Source: Cohnella faecalis
GTDB taxonomy: Bacteria; Bacillota; Bacilli; Paenibacillales; Paenibacillaceae
NCBI RefSeq assembly: GCF_003570905.1
Contig: NZ_QXJM01000029.1
Location: 124,001 to 188,000 of the forward strand
Direction: 5' to 3'
Length of the DNA: 64,000 nt
Shown: one piece after another, positions 59,929 to 64,000 of the stretch
Layout: the number at the start of each line of letters is the position of its first letter
How positions within the stretch are numbered: the first letter of the stretch is position 1
Program-made: the position numbers and the translations under genes
The notes under the pieces: model-generated
Seen by the model: the letters and a program-made list of their open reading frames with translations, nothing else
The model's database searches: none
What the model was told of the DNA's origin: nothing

Positions 59929-62900
59929 TTACCGAACGATCAATCGATGAAGCTGGGCGAGAATAACCGCCGTCTCTTCCCGTGTCGCAGCCTTTTGCGG
60001 CGCGAAGAACACGCCTTTCTTCCCGGCGATCGTCTTGCCGCTAATAAGGCCCGCGCGTTGCACGGTCGTTACGGCGGCCGAAGCGAACGTCTGAATTTCG
60101 GACCGATCCTCGAAGGTAATTGGAGCGGCTGTCTGCGGCAGCGCCGCTTGTTGCGTCGCGCTGACGAATCGGACGATTATCGCAGACATTTGCTCGCGCG
60201 TGATGGCGGCTTTCGGCGCGAACTTCCCTCCGCCAGTGCCTCCTGCGATTCCTAGACCGTTCGCCCATGCGATCGACTTGGCATAATACGCGTCCGAAGC
60301 AACGTCCTGAAAGGAAGGCGCGCCATAGCTTCCGAGCTCCGCTCCTGCCAGCTTCGCCAGCATCACGATGAAATCCGCGCGCGTGACGCTCGATTTCGGT
60401 GCAAAAGAACCGTCTCCGAACCCGGAAATAATATTGCGAGCCGATAAAAAAGCGATTGAGTCCTTCGCGAAACTTCCGCCGATATCTCCGAATGAACGCT
60501 TGTTATAGGCCACTTCGTATTTTGAGAAATGGACGACCTTGAACAAGATTTGGCCCGTTGCAGCGTCGAATTCACCGTTCGTTACGAGTGTCTTCTCTCC
60601 CGATTCAGCTACGTAGTAAACGACGATCGCGTTGGCGTCTTCGCCTGCTCCCAGTGTATACGGCACGCTGACCGCCGCCGTTCCGCCGCCGAAGCTAGAG
60701 ACGCTTTTGCCTCCGACCGCGATTTTCAATTCATAAACCGGCCTATCGTTGGCCGAGCCGACTATGCTGACTGAAAATATCGCGTCTTCGCCAACAGCCG
60801 CGCCGGAAATCGCGTTGATCGCCTTCTCATCGAACGAGATCGAACCGATTCCGAAGCCGATCTTCAACCGTTTCGCCTGACTGCCCGCGATATTGCCGAC
60901 GGCTTCCGCCGAAATTTTAACGGCCGCCTGCTTTGTGCCCGGATCGACGTTCGCTTGAATTTCGATAACCGGCTCTTTGCCCGCCGATTGGCCGCCGCTC
61001 AAACCATGGATCAGCTCATCGATCTGTTTGCCCGATATTTCCGCCAACGAATTGCCCTTGCCGTCGGAATTGGCCTTCACAACGAGGGGCCCGCTTCCGC
61101 CATTTTCGTTGCCTGCGCTCCCTCCGTTGCCGTTTCCATTGCCGGAGTTGCCGTTGTTGCCATTGTTATTGTCGGATGCGGCTGCGCGAGTCGCCGTTAA
61201 AATGTACGTCTTGGTCGATTGATCCTGCGCCTTGACGACAATCGTCACGGTATTGGCGCCTGTGTTCAGCGCAATCGTCTTCGCTGCGCCATTCGCTAGA
61301 GCATCGCCGTTTACCGTCATTGTCGCCAATGAATCCGCCGGCTTCGGAGTAACGGTCAACGTAGATACGGTATTAGCTACGGATAATGTATATGAGTTTT
61401 TGCCGCCGTCGAACGTTGGCGACAGCGCTCCAGCGTCAACGGCCAACGAAGCGAGGTCTGCAACATCGATCAAGCTCGCCCGAGGAACCGCCTTGAACAG
61501 GTTGTAATCCGCCTCGACCTGCTTCGCGTAATCCTCGCCCAAGTTCACGAGAGTATCGCGGATTGAAGTCCAGTCCGAATTGAGCAGAGGCAGCACGCTG
61601 TCCTCAAAGCTGTAGCCCAAGCCGCTATCCCGGTCCGCCCGTGCGTGAGCGAAGGCGTAAGCCATCGCCGAAGCTTTCAGAAACTCCTTGAAATCCGTGA
61701 AGCTGCCAAACTTTTTGTCATCGTAGTCCCGATCGAAAGCGGAAATTTTACGCACCAGATAGGTTTTGGACGAACCGTCAAGCGAGCCGACGAACGGATC
61801 CTCTTTGGCCGACATGTAATCGTACGCGGCTTTCGTACGAACAGCGTCCTTGCTCGCATATGCCGAATAATCGAGCGAAACGAACGGGTTGGCGATCGAA
61901 GCCGGCGTCCGTTGCTGCTTCACATCGAGCACAACATCATCGTCCGTCCCCGCCGTCGGCCCCTCGATGAGCACGAAATACCGCCGGACACCGATGCTTC
62001 CGAGCCCTTTTTCGATAACGCGGGCCATGTCCTTAATGGCAAAATAGTCGGCTTTGGAGGCCGTATCCAACCGGGTTAGATTCGCGTAGCCGGACCAGCC
62101 ATTCCGAAGCTCGCTTTCTTCCGATGCGGTAACGGCCAGCAGCTTCTCGTCGGCGGTCGTCGAATCGGCTGCATTCGCAATTTTGACGAAGCTTCGTTGT
62201 CCGTCGACGACCCTCGTGAACCCTTTGACTCCTTTGGCCGAATTGCCGTCCAGCAAATCCCGATTCGAGAGATTGTCCAGCAAGCCTTCGCCTTGCGGCG
62301 TCGCCGCTGCGTCCCCGTAGAACGTTTTGAGCATATAGCCCGAATAGTTAAAGCCATTGTTCAACAAAAAGCTTTCATCGATACGAACAGTGTTTTCAAA
62401 ATCGTTGCCTTCGCCCGAGACGGCCGTAAGCGTCGTTCTGTACTGATCCAGGAAGTCTTTGGCCGCTTGACGAACTTCAGCAGGCGTACTCGTGTTTTTC
62501 ACGGCCCCGACGTCGTCTCTCGTAATGTACAGACTCGTAATGAAACGGATCAAATCGAAATAGAACGGCGCCTTGAACGATTCGTCCGGATCGTTGAGGT
62601 CGAAGTAGGCTTCGCCGTCGTTATGATCGAAAAAGCCGATGTTCCGCGTATGGGCGTCCCCTTCAATCCATGTATCGACGTTGCTCCACGATTTCCAAGC
62701 CGTCGGCACCGGAATGGTCGTTCCTAAATCCCGGTAAAAAATCGCGGCGTTGCCTCTGAAAAATTTGAACGTCTTGGCCGCCATTTCCGAATACTTGTAG
62801 CTTTTGTCGTAAGCGTCGGAATGAAAAGCGTTGACCGATTTCAAAATTTCCGTGACAGCGTTCGCGCGAGCGGCATCGTTCAAAAGCGCGGCTGACGGCC

Positions 62901-64000
62901 GCTTCACGACGATTCCGCCGATCATGTCCGAGTCCTCGGTCGCGCCCGAGACGATCGCTTCTTTCTTAATAACGACCGAGACGGAAGCATCGTTGAATAC
63001 GCCGGAAGCGGCCGCGCCGCCGACCGTAAACGTAATCGTCTTCGCCCCGTCGCCTGTTGCGGCAAAAGTCAATCCAGCCGGAAGCCCGCTAATCGAAAAA
63101 TGAGAAGCTGCGATGGGACCGTTGCTTACGGTTCCGTTCACGAGCGTAATCGCGAAGGAATTATCCGCCGAAGAAACCGCCGCCGAATCGCTCATCGATA
63201 CGGTGCTGTCGGCTGCCGCCCCCGTTATTTTCGTGCTGCTCTTCAACAAAACAGGACCTGAAATCGGCTCGGAAGCACCGTAAATATCGGAGAAGGCGGA
63301 CGGAAGCAGAACGAGCGCCAGCGGAACGTCCGCAAGAACGTCGGCTGCAGCTTGTCCGGACAGCGTAATCGTAATCGCCGTACCTGCAGCGATTGCCGTT
63401 GCCGTCAATCCGGCTGGCAGTCCGTTAAGCACGAAATCCGCCCCCTGCGCCAGCTCCGATTTGCTAAGCGTACCGTGCGTCGCATTCACGACGAAGGAAG
63501 CATTGGACGGGTCGACCGTCGTCGTCGAATCCATCGAGACCGTAAGATCGGCAGCGCTTGCCGCCCCGGCTGCCATCGGCTCAAAGAAGGAGCTATTTTG
63601 CGGATTGACCTGCGACTTGTCCGCCGTCACCTCGAAATCAAGAGCGTTATCTCCGCCCGCGGTCTCAAAGCCGTTGCCTTTGAAGACCCCGACTCCCGTT
63701 AACGTCGACAACGACGATCCGTCCGACGGATTTACGGCCTTGCGGATAAGGCTCTTCTGGGCGCTCCCTTTCGGAGCCGGGTTGCTTCCACCGTAACGAG
63801 ACGGTTTGGAGCTTCCTGAGCTGCCGCCATAGCCGACGAAATCGACGACCGCGCCCCCGGAGGATGCGCCAAAATCGAAATCGGAGTCACTGCTGAGCAG
63901 CGCAACCATGCCCCCGTCCTTGTTCATGTTCAAGGAAGTGTCCGCTGCGTTCTCGCCGGTCAATTCTTTGCCCGAGCCCGAGCTGAAGCCGGTCGCAACC
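59929..64000 (-). CDS. Giant S-layer-homology surface protein with lamin-tail, DUF2252 and cadherin-like domains (N-terminus outside window)
   Basis: About 1356 C-terminal residues are visible; the frame is open to the window edge. Order: end of a lamin-tail-type domain (SGGAVVDFVGYGG, QNSSFFEP, about 1-125); two Big/DUF4073-like beta repeats (about 125-355); a DUF2252 domain (about 365-840, FKFFRGNAAIFYRDLG, WIEGDAHTRNIGFFDHN, YFDLNDPDESFKAPFYFDLIRF). Then come a cadherin-like beta sandwich (about 860-940), a Gly/Asn linker, a beta domain, and three SLH repeats (about 1155-1344; FGDGSFAPKSSVTRADF is the clearest). SLH repeats anchor it to pyruvylated cell wall polymer. DUF2252 has a protein-kinase-like fold and is normally cytoplasmic. 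Confidence 0.88.
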   Translation of the reverse strand, partial: VATGFSSGSGKELTGENAADTSLNMNKDGGMVALLSSDSDFDFGASSGGAVVDFVGYGGSSGSSKPSRYGGSNPAPKGSAQKSLIRKAVNPSDGSSLSTLTGVGVFKGNGFETAGGDNALDFEVTADKSQVNPQNSSFFEPMAAGAASAADLTVSMDSTTTVDPSNASFVVNATHGTLSKSELAQGADFVLNGLPAGLTATAIAAGTAITITLSGQAAADVLADVPLALVLLPSAFSDIYGASEPISGPVLLKSSTKITGAAADSTVSMSDSAAVSSADNSFAITLVNGTVSNGPIAASHFSISGLPAGLTFAATGDGAKTITFTVGGAAASGVFNDASVSVVIKKEAIVSGATEDSDMIGGIVVKRPSAALLNDAARANAVTEILKSVNAFHSDAYDKSYKYSEMAAKTFKFFRGNAAIFYRDLGTTIPVPTAWKSWSNVDTWIEGDAHTRNIGFFDHNDGEAYFDLNDPDESFKAPFYFDLIRFITSLYITRDDVGAVKNTSTPAEVRQAAKDFLDQYRTTLTAVSGEGNDFENTVRIDESFLLNNGFNYSGYMLKTFYGDAAATPQGEGLLDNLSNRDLLDGNSAKGVKGFTRVVDGQRSFVKIANAADSTTADEKLLAVTASEESELRNGWSGYANLTRLDTASKADYFAIKDMARVIEKGLGSIGVRRYFVLIEGPTAGTDDDVVLDVKQQRTPASIANPFVSLDYSAYASKDAVRTKAAYDYMSAKEDPFVGSLDGSSKTYLVRKISAFDRDYDDKKFGSFTDFKEFLKASAMAYAFAHARADRDSGLGYSFEDSVLPLLNSDWTSIRDTLVNLGEDYAKQVEADYNLFKAVPRASLIDVADLASLAVDAGALSPTFDGGKNSYTLSVANTVSTLTVTPKPADSLATMTVNGDALANGAAKTIALNTGANTVTIVVKAQDQSTKTYILTATRAAASDNNNGNNGNSGNGNGNGGSAGNENGGSGPLVVKANSDGKGNSLAEISGKQIDELIHGLSGGQSAGKEPVIEIQANVDPGTKQAAVKISAEAVGNIAGSQAKRLKIGFGIGSISFDEKAINAISGAAVGEDAIFSVSIVGSANDRPVYELKIAVGGKSVSSFGGGTAAVSVPYTLGAGEDANAIVVYYVAESGEKTLVTNGEFDAATGQILFKVVHFSKYEVAYNKRSFGDIGGSFAKDSIAFLSARNIISGFGDGSFAPKSSVTRADFIVMLAKLAGAELGSYGAPSFQDVASDAYYAKSIAWANGLGIAGGTGGGKFAPKAAITREQMSAIIVRFVSATQQAALPQTAAPITFEDRSEIQTFASAAVTTVQRAGLISGKTIAGKKGVFFAPQKAATREETAVILAQLHRLIVR

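Overview
The window looks like a chromosomal segment of a spore-forming, moderately GC-rich member of the Paenibacillaceae (Paenibacillus/Cohnella-like). The reasons are a YhbH-type sporulation gene at the left edge, an S-layer-homology surface protein at the right edge, Gram-positive lipoproteins and GGAGG-type ribosome sites, and best family matches to Bacillales systems (Des/DesK/DesR, AdaA/AdaB, the Tcy-type sulfur operon). No rRNA, tRNA, CRISPR array or prophage was seen.

Layout. 1-1.7 kb: end of yhbH, a 51-bp repeat array, a small membrane protein. 1.7-9.7 kb: a complete minus-strand sialic acid operon (nanA lyase, SGNH hydrolase, ABC importer, nanE, ROK kinase, RpiR regulator, YhcH anomerase) behind a palindromic operator. 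9.8-11 kb: lrgAB. 11-14.4 kb: DNA alkylation repair island (adaA, adaB, a spore-photoproduct-lyase-like radical SAM gene, alkD, alkA). 14.9-28.2 kb: a long minus-strand operon joining GDP-heptose-type sugar activation (gmhA, hddA, a fused hddC-gmhB) to two ABC half-exporters, two GT5-like glycosyltransferases (one apparently dead) and two GH77 glucanotransferases. I regard this as the most interesting gene set in the window. 28.4-31.2 kb: a large 51-bp repeat array split by an intact IS3-family element. 31.2-34.1 kb: Gfo/Idh and ThuA proteins with a divergent AraC regulator. 34.2-38.7 kb: late cobalamin genes (cobT, cobU, cbiB, cobS, cobD). 38.8-41.9 kb: des-desK-desR membrane-fluidity operon. 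42-43.4 kb: IDEAL-domain gene and a 102-bp higher-order repeat array. 43.4-57 kb: a large minus-strand organosulfur region (three flavin monooxygenases, two M20 amidohydrolases, GNAT acetyltransferase, cystine-type ABC importer, FMN reductase, LysR regulator) resembling the B. subtilis ytmI region. 57.2-64 kb: a third repeat class, a D-amino acid transaminase, a photolyase and a giant SLH protein carrying a DUF2252 domain.

Four intergenic regions plus the IS-split one carry tandem arrays of unrelated or distantly related sequence that share a period of 51 bp (or 52, or 102 = 2 x 51). Each unit carries a short dyad, and the arrays sit next to terminator-like hairpins. This shared architecture is the most unexplained signal at the DNA level.

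Three genes (an ABC exporter, cbiB, dat) are broken by single-base losses, five in all, each of which is repaired by adding one base, mostly in short G/C runs. I read these as probable sequence errors rather than true pseudogenes.
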